Source: CAYZPW01 sp964480475 | GTDB lineage: Bacteria; B130-G9 | Direction of reading: 5' to 3' | NCBI GenBank assembly: GCA_964480475.1 | Contig: CAYZPW010000085.1 | Location: forward strand, 1 to 16,192 | DNA: 16,192 nucleotides | In this document: positions 8,575 through 15,350 of the stretch, piece by piece | How the letters are laid out: every line of letters begins with the position of its first letter | Position numbering within the stretch: the stretch's first letter is position 1 | The notes under the pieces: model-generated | The model's input: the letters and a program-made list of their open reading frames with translations, nothing else | Database searches by the model: none | What the model was told of the DNA's origin: nothing | Position numbers and translations under genes: made by a program

Positions 8575-8652
8575 AGCCGTTACTTATCGTTTATCAGCCC
8601 GGCGGCGTCACACAGGGCCTACGGCGCGCATCGCTTCCGGCAGGGCCGTCCG

Positions 8653-8913
8653 CTATTGAGGCACCTCCTCGACGGAGCCCGGCTCCTCAGGCTCTTCGCC
8701 CTCATCCAGCGGCTCCTTGTCATACGTGCCGTCGGCCCTCTTCACCAATGCCTCCACCTTCCGCTGCGCCTCCGTGAGTGCCCCCGAGCAATACTCAGAG
8801 AGCCTCATCCCCTCCTTGAAGAGGCGCAACGTGTCCTCAAGAGGCTGGTCGCCAGATTCCATCTGGTTGACTATCTCCTCCAGCCGCGTCATCGAGTCTT
8901 CAAACTTACCCAT
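8653..8913 (-). CDS. xseB: Exodeoxyribonuclease VII small subunit
   Basis: This 86-residue protein opens with FEDSMTRLEEIVNQMESGDQPLEDTL, the typical XseB helical hairpin. Several copies bind one XseA to form exonuclease VII, which degrades single-stranded DNA. The acidic C-terminal tail (DEGEEPEEPGSVEEVPQ) is longer than in E. coli but such tails are common. A strong ribosome binding site (GGGGAG) lies 4-5 nt before the ATG, and a good promoter is seen just upstream, so this is the first gene of the operon. The partner xseA, often directly upstream, is not in this window. The next gene starts after a 78-nt gap. Confidence 0.92.
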   Translation of the reverse strand: MGKFEDSMTRLEEIVNQMESGDQPLEDTLRLFKEGMRLSEYCSGALTEAQRKVEALVKRADGTYDKEPLDEGEEPEEPGSVEEVPQ

Positions 8914-8951
8914 CTATCTCCCCTTACAGTGCATTCTCAAAACCGACGACT

Positions 8952-8981
8952 AACTTAGCGCAGATGAACGCGCATTGTCAA
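8952..8981 (-). promoter_or_regulatory. Predicted sigma70-type promoter for the xseB operon
   Basis: On the minus strand a perfect -35 TTGACA (8981-8976) is followed after 18 nt by TAAGTT (8957-8952), a 3/6 match to the -10 consensus. Transcription would start near 8945, about 30 nt before the xseB ATG and ahead of its ribosome binding site. Not tested. Confidence 0.45.
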
Positions 8982-9199
8982 CCGCCGACAAAGCGGCGAA
9001 TGGGCGAACGGGCGGAGAGGGGAAGATGCGAAAGGGGAGAGGGGAAGGCCCTGTTGGCAGTTTTCAGTTGGCGGTTGGCAGTTGGTAGTTGTCTTGGTTC
9101 AGCCTGGCCTGACGTGGAGATGCCTGCTGCGATGCTTGCCGGTCGCGATGCTGCCCCAACAGCAATCTCGGCTGTCGAAGCTGCGATCACGTTTGACAT
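8978..9199 (-). CDS. Possible small ORF with strong ribosome binding site
   Basis: An ATG at 9199 follows AGGAGG by 5 nt, an unusually good Shine-Dalgarno for a non-genic strip. The 73-residue frame begins MSNVIAASTAEIAVGAASRP, is Ala/Ser-rich, and then runs through the 7-nt and 8-nt tandem repeat tracts, so its second half is only repeat translation. I do not recognise a family. It may be a short leader or a remnant of a gene cut by repeat expansion; it may equally not be translated. Confidence 0.22.
   Translation of the reverse strand: MSNVIAASTAEIAVGAASRPASIAAGISTSGQAEPRQLPTANRQLKTANRAFPSPLSHLPLSARSPIRRFVGG
8993..9048 (+). repeat. Degenerate 8-nt tandem tract (seven units)
   Basis: The sequence divides into GCGGCGAA, TGGGCGAA, CGGGCGGA, GAGGGGAA, GATGCGAA, AGGGGAGA and GGGGAAGG. 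The period is 8 nt with a purine-rich GGCGAA core, like the tract at 181-220 on the other strand. It lies just upstream of the xseB promoter and just before the 7-nt tract. Function unknown. Confidence 0.55.
9054..9090 (+). repeat. 7-nt tandem repeat, consensus TTGGCAG
   Basis: Units are TTGGCAG, TTTTCAG, TTGGCGG, TTGGCAG, TTGGTAG and a partial TT. The 7-nt register is clear over five units. Such heptamer tracts in intergenic DNA occur in diverse bacteria. It is separated from the 8-nt tract by only 5 nt. Confidence 0.6.
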
Positions 9200-9220
9200 A
9201 TCTTCCTCCTCTGGGAGAAT
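9193..9220 (+). promoter_or_regulatory. Candidate promoter for the small membrane protein gene
   Basis: TTGACA (9193-9198) is followed after 16 nt by GAGAAT (9215-9220), a 4/6 -10 match. Transcription would begin near 9228, giving a leader of about 80 nt before the ATG at 9310. It overlaps the strong ribosome binding site of the minus-strand small ORF, so one of the two signals may be accidental. Confidence 0.3.
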
Positions 9221-9309
9221 GAGGAAGGTCTCGATACGCAAACGTGTTCTAGTCGTATGCGACGAGGTATGAACGACATTGTCCATGATTGATTCCAGGA
9301 TTCTCAGAA

Positions 9310-9687
9310 ATGCCCTGTGAAGCGTGGTGGTCACCGTTCGTCGGCATCTCCCTGTTAGGCGTCTTCTGCCTCCTGATGTATCTCCTAAGGAGGCGACGGA
9401 GGCTCGTTCGTGTCGCTTTTTGGGCCTTTGCAGTCCTCCTTCTCATGTTTGTAGGAATGGAATGGCCTGACGATATAAGCCCCTTTGAGTCCGCATTCTG
9501 GCGAGGTATAGAGCTCCGTGACTGGCGAGATATCCTGCGAACGACCTTGTATATGTTCGCCACAGGCTTGATCGCGCATTGGATTCTCAAAAGTGTAGAT
9601 ATGCCATGGCCCATCGGATACGGCAGCCGAGGCACACGCGGTGATTGCGTGATTAATCGAAGCAGGACAAAGCGCAGAAGACCCTGA
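9310..9687 (+). CDS. Small three-helix membrane protein of unknown function
   Basis: I do not recognise this family. The 125-residue protein has three hydrophobic segments: about 7-26 (SPFVGISLLGVFCLLMYLL), 34-52 (RVAFWAFAVLLLMFVGMEW) and 76-94 (LRTTLYMFATGLIAHWILK). An arginine cluster (27-31) separates the first two, and the C-terminal tail is basic. The ATG at 9310 follows AGGA with 9 nt spacing; an in-frame TTG at 9289 would add 7 residues without a better site. It stands alone on the plus strand between two minus operons, converging on hcp. Hydrophobic clustering and a good start favour a real gene, but no homolog can be named. Confidence 0.55.
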   Translation: MPCEAWWSPFVGISLLGVFCLLMYLLRRRRRLVRVAFWAFAVLLLMFVGMEWPDDISPFESAFWRGIELRDWRDILRTTLYMFATGLIAHWILKSVDMPWPIGYGSRGTRGDCVINRSRTKRRRP

Positions 9688-9799
9688 GCATAACAGCCGC
9701 CGGGGCATGCAATGCGCTCGAGCCGAGAAGCTCCGCACTCATCCTCTTTCTGTCGAACTAGCTGGTCGCCTCGGTGGAGGCGCTCCGGCAGCAAGAGGT

Positions 9800-9833
9800 G
9801 TGGGGGGCGCCGGGCGGCGGATTATCCCCCCAC
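9800..9833 (-). terminator. Strong hairpin downstream of hcp
   Basis: GTGGGGGG (9800-9807) pairs perfectly with CCCCCCAC (9826-9833). The loop can pair further, CGCC with GGCG around GGGC, leaving GATTAT bulged, for about 12 bp in all. It starts 18 nt beyond the hcp stop. No U tract follows on the minus strand and no T tract on the plus strand, so it may be a weak terminator or an mRNA 3'-end stabiliser. It also lies between the convergent small membrane gene and hcp, so it could serve both. Confidence 0.5.
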
Positions 9834-9851
9834 AGATCAATACTTGTTTGG

Positions 9852-11501
9852 TTAGCCCAGGATGGCCTTGAGGTCGTCCTCGGGCGTGGTGATTGGCATG
9901 ATGTTGAACTTCTCGACGAGGACGTTCAGCGCGGCCGGCGTCACGAACGCGGGAAGGGTCGGTCCGAGGCGGATGTTCTTGATGCCGAGGTGCAGAAGCG
10001 ACAGGAGTATTGAGACCGCCTTCTGCTCGTACCACGAGAGGACCATGGACAGCGGCAGGTCGTTAACACCGCAGTCAAATGCTTTTGCGAGCGCGACCGC
10101 GATCTGAATCGCCGAGTGCGCATCGTTGCACTGACCGATGTCAAGGAGGCGCGGGATGCCTCCAATGTCGCCAAACTCCAGCTTGTTGAACCGGTATTTG
10201 CCGCAGGCGAGCGTCAGGATGACACAGTCGTCGGGCACGGCCTTGGCCAGTTCGGTGTAGTAGTTGCGTCCGGGCTTTGCCCCGTCACAGCCGCCTATAA
10301 GGAAGAAGTGGCGTATCTTGCCCGCCTTGACCGCATCAATCACCGCGCCGGCCACGTTCATAACGGCGTTGTGCCCGAAGCCGATCGTGATCGTCTTTTC
10401 CGGCGCATCCTCGGCAAATCCGGGAGCCGCAAGCGCCGCCTCAATCACGGGCGTGAAGTCGCGGTCGGAGATGTGCCTAACGCCCGGCCAGGCGACGAGG
10501 CCGCACGTGAATATGTGGTCCTTGTAGCTCTCGCGCGGCCTCTGGATGCAGTTGGTCGTCATCAGGATCGCGCCTGGGAACGCGTCGAACTCCCTCACCT
10601 GCTCTTGCCACGCACCGCCGTAATTGCCGACGAGGTGCTTGTATCCTTTGAGGCCCGGATAGGCCAGCGCGGGCAGCATCTCGCCGTGCGTATAGACGTT
10701 GACGCCCTTGCCCTCGGTCTGCTTGAGCAGCTCCTCGAGGTCCTTGAGGTCGTGGCCCGATACGACGATGGCCTTGCCTTTGACCGGTGTTACCCTGACC
10801 GTCGTCGGCTCAGGATGGCCGTAGGCCCCAGTGTTAGCCTTATCCAGAAGCGCCATTACTGTCAGGTTGAGCTCCCCCGCCGCCAGGCAACGGCCCAAAA
10901 CCTCGTCAACCGTCGGGCTGTCTTTCGTGAGAAAGTCGAGCGCCTCGTGAAACGCCGCATAGACCTCATCGCTCTCGACGCCGAGAATCTGCGCGTGGTG
11001 CGCGTAGGCCGCAGCGCCTTTAAGACCGAACAAGCACAACCCCATAAGACCAGTCAGGTCCTCCCCGAAGTCCTCCTTCATTCTGCTGAATGAGGCCCCC
11101 TCGCCCTGCTTGACGAGGCCCTCAAGGTCGCTCGCGGGGACCCAGTCTGCCGGGCCGCCCAGCTTCTCAGGCACCTTGCCTGCCTTGACACACGCAGCCT
11201 CGTAAAGGCCTTTCGCTTTGTCGCGGAGCTGCCCGGCCTTCATTAAGAGCCCCTGAAGCCGCTCGGGGTCGAAATTGACGTTCGTAATCGTTGTGAAGAG
11301 CGCCTCGAGCACGAAGCGGTCAATCTCGTGGTCTTCTGCGCCGAGCTCCCTCGCGCGGTGGGCGAACATGGATATGCCCTGGGTTGCGTGCACCAGGAGG
11401 TCTTGCAGCGTGGCGGTCGTGGCGTCCTTGCCGCAAACGCCTGCGACGGTGCATCCAGAACCCTTGGCTGTCTGTTCACATTGATAGCAGAACATGCTCA
11501 C
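9852..11501 (-). CDS. hcp: Hybrid cluster protein (hydroxylamine reductase / NO-detoxifying)
   Basis: This 549-residue cytosolic iron-sulfur protein reduces hydroxylamine in vitro and is linked in bacteria to nitric oxide detoxification. The N-terminal cysteines Cys5, Cys8, Cys17 and Cys23 (C-x2-C-x8-C-x5-C) fit the class I, anaerobe-type cubane cluster. Hybrid-cluster segments are visible: CIQRPRESYKDHIFTCGLVAWPG, GFGHNAVMNV, GGCDGAKPGRNYYT, LTLACGKYRFN, DIGQCNDAHSA and LSWYEQKAV. The start is GTG 11501, 9 nt after AAAGGAG; ATG 11495 two codons later is the alternative. It follows the ferredoxin gene after 80 nt and ends near a strong hairpin. The neighbours suggest stress-induced expression with a dedicated electron donor. 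Confidence 0.96.
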   Translation of the reverse strand: MSMFCYQCEQTAKGSGCTVAGVCGKDATTATLQDLLVHATQGISMFAHRARELGAEDHEIDRFVLEALFTTITNVNFDPERLQGLLMKAGQLRDKAKGLYEAACVKAGKVPEKLGGPADWVPASDLEGLVKQGEGASFSRMKEDFGEDLTGLMGLCLFGLKGAAAYAHHAQILGVESDEVYAAFHEALDFLTKDSPTVDEVLGRCLAAGELNLTVMALLDKANTGAYGHPEPTTVRVTPVKGKAIVVSGHDLKDLEELLKQTEGKGVNVYTHGEMLPALAYPGLKGYKHLVGNYGGAWQEQVREFDAFPGAILMTTNCIQRPRESYKDHIFTCGLVAWPGVRHISDRDFTPVIEAALAAPGFAEDAPEKTITIGFGHNAVMNVAGAVIDAVKAGKIRHFFLIGGCDGAKPGRNYYTELAKAVPDDCVILTLACGKYRFNKLEFGDIGGIPRLLDIGQCNDAHSAIQIAVALAKAFDCGVNDLPLSMVLSWYEQKAVSILLSLLHLGIKNIRLGPTLPAFVTPAALNVLVEKFNIMPITTPEDDLKAILG

Positions 11502-11544
11502 GTCTCATGTCTCCTTTGTATAATGGGTCATGTTGGTTCAAAAA

Positions 11545-11552
11545 ATACGTAT
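11545..11552. promoter_or_regulatory. AT-rich gap before hcp with ATACGTAT palindrome
   Basis: The 80-nt gap between the ferredoxin gene and hcp is AT-rich and holds the perfect 8-bp palindrome ATACGTAT. A weak internal promoter can be drawn on the minus strand: CTGGCA (11577-11572), 16 nt, TATATA (11555-11550). This could let hcp be controlled apart from the two genes upstream. Low confidence. Confidence 0.22.
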
Positions 11553-11581
11553 ATAAGTTAGGCATCTAGTTTGCCAGCTTG

Positions 11582-12481
11582 TCAGACGTATTGGGCTGTG
11601 CTTGCAGAGGCGCTGTGCCTCTCGTGTGGAGCCGAAGCGACAACGGTTCCATCGAGAATCTCGCCCCGGACGCCGATCGTTACGTCGTGAATCGGAATCG
11701 GCTTGCCGGCCCGATCGAGCGCCGACGCGATGACCTGCCTGAAGCCAAAGCAGCACGGAACCTCCATGTGGACACAGGTTATCGAGCGGATGTGGTTCTT
11801 GGAGAAGATGGCGGCCAGCTTGTCCCGATAATAGTCGGCGTCATCGAGCTTGGGGCATCCCACCAGCAGAACTCTCCGTTTTAGGAAATCCTCGTGGAAG
11901 TCGGGATAGGCGAACGGGACGCAGTCAGCGGCTATGAGGATGTCGGCGCCGTTCAGATACGGGGCGCCAGCTGGGACGAGCTTGATCTGAACAGGCCAAT
12001 GACCGAGCCGCGAGCGACGCTTAACTGACTGCATAGGCTCATGCTCCGAGGAGGCCACATCGGCTGAGAAATCCTTGACAGCCGAGCCTGAACAGCCGCA
12101 AGGCAGCGGACCAGTCGGGGCCTCATCGACCGGCGCATCGATGCCGCTCTCTTTCAAGAATGCAATCGCCTCGTCGTAGTAGTCATCGGCGCCGTGTTCC
12201 TTGAGGTGCGTCAGGTGCGCCGCGATCGTGTTCCTGCCATGTTGCACGATGTTTTTCATTACGGCTCGCTCGTCGTAAGGCGCCGCCTCGCGCTCATCGA
12301 CCGTGATCGCGCCCTCCGGGCAGTGACCGATGCAGGCGCCCAGACCGTCGCAAAAAAGCTCGCTAACAAGCCGCGCCTTGCGATCGATGATCTGAAGCGC
12401 CCCCTCAGGGCAATTGGGGATGCAGTCACCGCAGCCCGTGCATTTCTCTTCGTCTATCTTGATGATCTCTCTCTTACTCAT
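11582..12481 (-). CDS. Hcp-associated 4Fe-4S ferredoxin-domain protein
   Basis: The 299-residue protein starts with a two-cluster ferredoxin domain. Cys14, Cys17, Cys20 and Cys24 form a classical CxxCxxCxxxC motif followed by PEGAL. The second set (Cys44, Cys50, Cys54, then PEGAI) has an altered spacing, FCDGLGACIGHCPEG. The C-terminal part (about 155-285) carries conserved-looking cysteines: ADCVPFAYPDF, LLVGCPKLDD and CVHMEVPCC. It is a soluble protein, probably delivering electrons to Hcp; its place directly upstream of hcp and behind the Rrf2 gene supports that. It overlaps rrf2 by 8 nt, with AGGGAA ahead of its ATG. The exact redox partner and the role of the C-terminal domain are inferred, not shown. 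Confidence 0.85.
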   Translation of the reverse strand: MSKREIIKIDEEKCTGCGDCIPNCPEGALQIIDRKARLVSELFCDGLGACIGHCPEGAITVDEREAAPYDERAVMKNIVQHGRNTIAAHLTHLKEHGADDYYDEAIAFLKESGIDAPVDEAPTGPLPCGCSGSAVKDFSADVASSEHEPMQSVKRRSRLGHWPVQIKLVPAGAPYLNGADILIAADCVPFAYPDFHEDFLKRRVLLVGCPKLDDADYYRDKLAAIFSKNHIRSITCVHMEVPCCFGFRQVIASALDRAGKPIPIHDVTIGVRGEILDGTVVASAPHERHSASASTAQYV

Positions 12482-12902
12482 TGCGCTTCCCTTTCATGCT
12501 CAGGCAGATCTCCGAGAGCTTCGTATCTGCCATCATTTCCTCAACCACATTTGCGATTCTCTTGAAGAAGGCGCCGAGCACGCATCTACTGCCGTCGCAG
12601 ATGGGGAGGCCAAACATGCACCTCGAAAGCTCGAACGGCCCCTCAATCGCCTCATAGAGCTCCTTCAGCGTGATCTCTTCCGCCGGCTTGCGTAGCGAAA
12701 GGCCGCCCCTCGGACCGCGCGTCGTGTTCACAAGACCTTGCTTGCTTAGCCGGTTGAGAACCTTTGCAAGATGCGCCTCAGATACGTTGTAGTGCTCGGC
12801 AATCTCGCGGGTTCTGACCAGCCTGCCCCTTGTCTGGGCCAGATAGGCCAATGCGTGCAGCGCGAGCGCTGCGGCGTCGGACGTTTTGAAGAGTTTAGCC
12901 AT
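12474..12902 (-). CDS. Rrf2 family transcriptional regulator
   Basis: The 142-residue protein has the Rrf2 winged helix-turn-helix: FKTSDAAALALHALAYLA, then TREIAEHYNVSEAHLAKVLNRLSKQGLV (31-58) and the wing RGPRGGLSL (62-70). Three cysteines follow, Cys95, Cys102 and Cys107 (C-x6-C-x4-C), where IscR and NsrR bind an iron-sulfur cluster; spacing differs slightly from both. I infer a sensor of NO, oxygen or cluster status that controls its own operon with the ferredoxin and hcp. It is the first gene, with AGGAG 5-6 nt before the ATG, and it overlaps the ferredoxin gene by 8 nt. Assignment to NsrR or another named subgroup is not justified. Confidence 0.92.
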   Translation of the reverse strand: MAKLFKTSDAAALALHALAYLAQTRGRLVRTREIAEHYNVSEAHLAKVLNRLSKQGLVNTTRGPRGGLSLRKPAEEITLKELYEAIEGPFELSRCMFGLPICDGSRCVLGAFFKRIANVVEEMMADTKLSEICLSMKGKRNE

Positions 12903-12925
12903 TCTGACTCCTATTTAGGTATTCA

Positions 12926-12960
12926 AGTATAACAATGTGGCTTTACCGCGCAAATGTCAA
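12926..12960 (-). promoter_or_regulatory. Candidate promoter region of the rrf2-ferredoxin-hcp operon
   Basis: On the minus strand a perfect TTGACA (12960-12955) and a good -10 TATACT (12931-12926) lie 24 nt upstream of the Rrf2 start, but 23 nt apart, too wide for a standard sigma70 promoter. Either TATACT uses a weaker -35 (TTTGCG at 17 nt) or the long spacer is real and needs an activator. Direct repeats of ATAC (ATACTTGAATAC) overlap the -10 and could be part of an operator. Confidence 0.35.
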
Positions 12961-13348
12961 GTAATTTCTTTGCACCAAATCGCTTTGGCCCTCTCAGCCC
13001 AATTCTGTGAGCGTGCGATGGGTTCTGCCATCGGTGGCGTTCTGTCCGTTGGACTGTCTGAGGAAGAGACCTGCACCGGAACAATCAGGTTGACGTTGAG
13101 TTGCAGGCCTGGCAGAGGGAGCTTCTACCATTAAGTGTGAATGCAAGTTACGCGGCTTGGGTTTGTTTCTCGACGTCTTGTTGCCTGCCATCGACATGGG
13201 CCACGCCCTCAAATGGATTCCGCCTTCTCGTCCGCCGAAGTTCACGTTCCGGTGAACGGCAGACTCTGCCCTAGCAGCCTATGCTACGGCGGCTGAAAAG
13301 ACGGATTCCCCCATTTCCGGTTCAGCGGAAACTCCTCAAATGTTCGCT
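12961..13348. other. Non-coding intergenic region with small hairpins
   Basis: I see no convincing gene in the roughly 530 bp between the divergent rrf2 and mlaD operons. Two small stem-loops stand out: GTTCAC/GTGAAC around a 6-nt loop (13240-13257) and TTTCCG/CGGAAA around GTTCAG (13314-13331). TAGCA/TGCTA near 13272-13286 can also pair. None is followed by a T tract. No tRNA or array is recognisable. Confidence 0.5.
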
Positions 13349-13377
13349 TTGAAGATCTGCCGACGATCAATTACGAT
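13349..13377 (+). promoter_or_regulatory. Candidate sigma70-type promoter for the mlaD-cas6-ABC operon
   Basis: TTGAAG (13349-13354, 4/6) is followed at the ideal 17 nt by TACGAT (13372-13377, 4/6). Transcription would start near 13385, about 50 nt before the MlaD-like start. Plausible from spacing, untested. Confidence 0.35.
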
Positions 13378-13436
13378 GTTGCTGGTGGTGTATCGTTTTT
13401 TGGCAGTTAGGTTATCGACTATGGGTTAGTTTTCAG

Positions 13437-14582
13437 ATGAAATCAGTTGGCGCGCGTGAGATAAGAGTCGGCCTCTTCGTTATTGTTGCTGTTGCCCTTT
13501 TCGCTGGTTTGGTCTTCTCGATAGGCGGCCGCAGTCGCCTCCTACAGCCCAAATACCGTCTGTGGGCATATTTCGGCAGTGTGAGCGGGCTCGTGGCCGG
13601 CGCCCCGGTCATGCTTGAGGGGGTTGATGTCGGAACAGTCGAGGACATCGAGCTCCTTCTTGACGCCGGCGGCAAGCGCGTGAGAGTAACCGTCTCGATC
13701 GAGACAAGCGTCCAGGACAAGATCCGGACCGACTCCAAGGCGCGTATAGAGACGATGGGCGTGCTTGGGGACAAGTATATCGAGATAACGATGGGCAGTC
13801 TTGACAAACCCGTATTGAGGGATGGAAGCATCTTGGATTCCGTAGAGCCCATAGACTACAACGCGCTGCTGAAACGTGGCCAGAGCGTTCTCGCGCGGCT
13901 CGACGAGGCATCCGGATCACTTGTGCGAATACTCAACAAGATCGACGAGGGCAAGGGCCTCGCAGGGGCATTCGTGAACGAAGAAATCGATTTCAAAGGA
14001 GCCATTGACAACTTCATGGGCGCAACCAAGTCGCTTGACCTGATCCTAGATGAGGTTCGGGCGGGACGGGGAGCGCTGGGGATGCTGCTCTACGACGACG
14101 AAACAAGAGACAATCTGGCCGGTGTCATCTCATCGCTGGACGGCATCATGGCGGGGATTCAGGACGGAACGGGAACGCTGGGGAAGCTCGTGAAGGACGA
14201 CGCTCTTTACGAGCGCCTTGCAATCGACATCGGCGAGTCAGCCCGTCTCCTCAAGTCACTTCTGGCTAGCCTGCAATCCGGTGAGGGCGTTCTGCCCAAA
14301 TTGCTGAGCAAGGAGGGCAGTGGCGAGATGCTCGACGACATCGCCTCCACGATGAACAGCCTCAACGAAGCCGCTGTCAAGCTGAATAGCGTGGCTCGGA
14401 AGATCGACGAGGGCCAGGGCACGCTCGGCAAGTTGATAAACGACCCATCGATCTACGATGACCTTACCGACCTCTTACGAGGCGCCAAGAAGAGCTGGTT
14501 CGTGAAGCGTCTTGTCAAAAAAGGCAGGAAAGAGGCCGAGAAAAGGGACGAGAGAGAAGACAGCGAGCAGCCCGAGGAATAG
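13437..14582 (+). CDS. MCE/MlaD family lipid-transport protein
   Basis: The 381-residue protein has an N-terminal membrane anchor (about 10-29, RVGLFVIVAVALFAGLVFSI) and one MCE domain (about 38-118; AYFGSVSGLVAGAPVMLEGVDVGTVEDI). MCE proteins form hexameric rings that shuttle phospholipids across the periplasm for an ABC transporter. The C-terminal half holds five degenerate repeats that start near 172, 210, 244, 282 and 326, each with G-x-G-x-L-x-x-L followed by a hydrophobic helix, as in GTGTLGKLVKDDALYERL. The tail is highly charged. The usual mlaE and mlaF partners are not adjacent. Only a weak ribosome binding site (GGGTTAG) precedes the ATG. The next gene starts 3 nt after the stop. 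Confidence 0.9.
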   Translation: MKSVGAREIRVGLFVIVAVALFAGLVFSIGGRSRLLQPKYRLWAYFGSVSGLVAGAPVMLEGVDVGTVEDIELLLDAGGKRVRVTVSIETSVQDKIRTDSKARIETMGVLGDKYIEITMGSLDKPVLRDGSILDSVEPIDYNALLKRGQSVLARLDEASGSLVRILNKIDEGKGLAGAFVNEEIDFKGAIDNFMGATKSLDLILDEVRAGRGALGMLLYDDETRDNLAGVISSLDGIMAGIQDGTGTLGKLVKDDALYERLAIDIGESARLLKSLLASLQSGEGVLPKLLSKEGSGEMLDDIASTMNSLNEAAVKLNSVARKIDEGQGTLGKLINDPSIYDDLTDLLRGAKKSWFVKRLVKKGRKEAEKRDEREDSEQPEE

Positions 14583-14585
14583 GTC

Positions 14586-15350
14586 GTGAGAGTTCGGCTC
14601 ATTTTCACGCTCATTGGCTCTTCTGATCTGAGGGTCCCAATCAACTATAACACCTGGCTTGTTTCAGCCATCTATCACTGGCTGTCGCTGTCATCGCAGG
14701 CTTATGCGGATTTCCTGCACAACGAGGGCTATCGCCTCGAAAATCGCGTGTACAAGCTGTTCTGTTTCTCACAGCTCCAAGTCAAGAAACGGCGGGTCCA
14801 GGGGGATTGGCTGCATTTGGATTCCAAGAGCTTCAGCTGGTGTCTGAGTTCGGCAAAGGGGGAGTTCATCGGCCACCTGCTCGCAGGGCTCGAAAAAGAC
14901 CCTCAATTGACAATCGCTGGCGTGCGCGCCGCAGCTCACAAGATTGAACACGTGCCGAATCCCGCTCTCAAAGCCCCGACGCAATTCGTATGCCTCTGTC
15001 CGATTACGGCGTCAATCTGGGACTGTAACTCGGAGCGGAACCCGACAAGATACCTCGAGCCGGGCGAGGACTTCGTCAAGGCGGTCCGGACGAATCTCAC
15101 AAGGAAGTATCAAGTGATCTTCGGCAGGTGCGCGACCAATGACAGTCTAACCATAGACTTCGATGCCAACTACACCGCGCAGAAAAGGTCTATCACCAAG
15201 CTCGTTGATTTCAAAGGCATCAAGGTTCGGGGCGTGTTCAGCCCGTTCACGGCTGACGGAAGCGAGGAGCTGATCCGAGTCGGATACGAGTGCGGATTTG
15301 GCGAGAAAAACTCAATCGGATTCGGAATGGTCGAGGCGCTGGCAAAATGA
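14586..15350 (+). CDS. cas6: CRISPR-associated endoribonuclease Cas6 (orphan)
   Basis: The 254-residue length is normal for Cas6, the nuclease that cuts CRISPR precursor RNA in type I and III systems. The N-terminus fits the family: VRLIFTL, then VPINYNTWLVSAIYHWL and ADFLHNEGYR. Tyr30 and His45 match the positions of catalytic Tyr31 and His46 of P. furiosus Cas6, and Lys57 is a candidate for the catalytic lysine. The C-terminal glycine-rich loop GFGEKNSIGFG (237-247) is diagnostic. It is read from GTG 14586, with GAGGAATAGG upstream, 3 nt after the MlaD-like gene, and its stop overlaps the ABC ATPase start (ATGA). No repeat array, cas1/cas2 or effector gene is in the window, so its RNA substrate is unknown. 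Confidence 0.88.
   Translation: MRVRLIFTLIGSSDLRVPINYNTWLVSAIYHWLSLSSQAYADFLHNEGYRLENRVYKLFCFSQLQVKKRRVQGDWLHLDSKSFSWCLSSAKGEFIGHLLAGLEKDPQLTIAGVRAAAHKIEHVPNPALKAPTQFVCLCPITASIWDCNSERNPTRYLEPGEDFVKAVRTNLTRKYQVIFGRCATNDSLTIDFDANYTAQKRSITKLVDFKGIKVRGVFSPFTADGSEELIRVGYECGFGEKNSIGFGMVEALAK

Noticed and set aside
8993..9090. CRISPR array belonging to the cas6 gene
   Set aside because: The units are 7-8 nt in direct tandem without spacers, unlike 24-40 nt repeats separated by unique spacers.
9249..9794. 181-codon minus-strand frame opposite the small membrane protein
   Set aside because: It is basic and low in order, has no domain or start signal, and mirrors a plus-strand frame with clear hydrophobic segments.
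10116..11093. 325-codon plus-strand frame opposite hcp
   Set aside because: Antisense to the well-conserved hybrid cluster protein; Arg/Val/Leu-rich composition follows from GC-rich codon bias on the other strand.
12937..13245. Short frames on both strands between rrf2 and the mlaD-like gene
   Set aside because: No ribosome binding site, no recognisable motif and unlikely composition; they also overlap each other on opposite strands.
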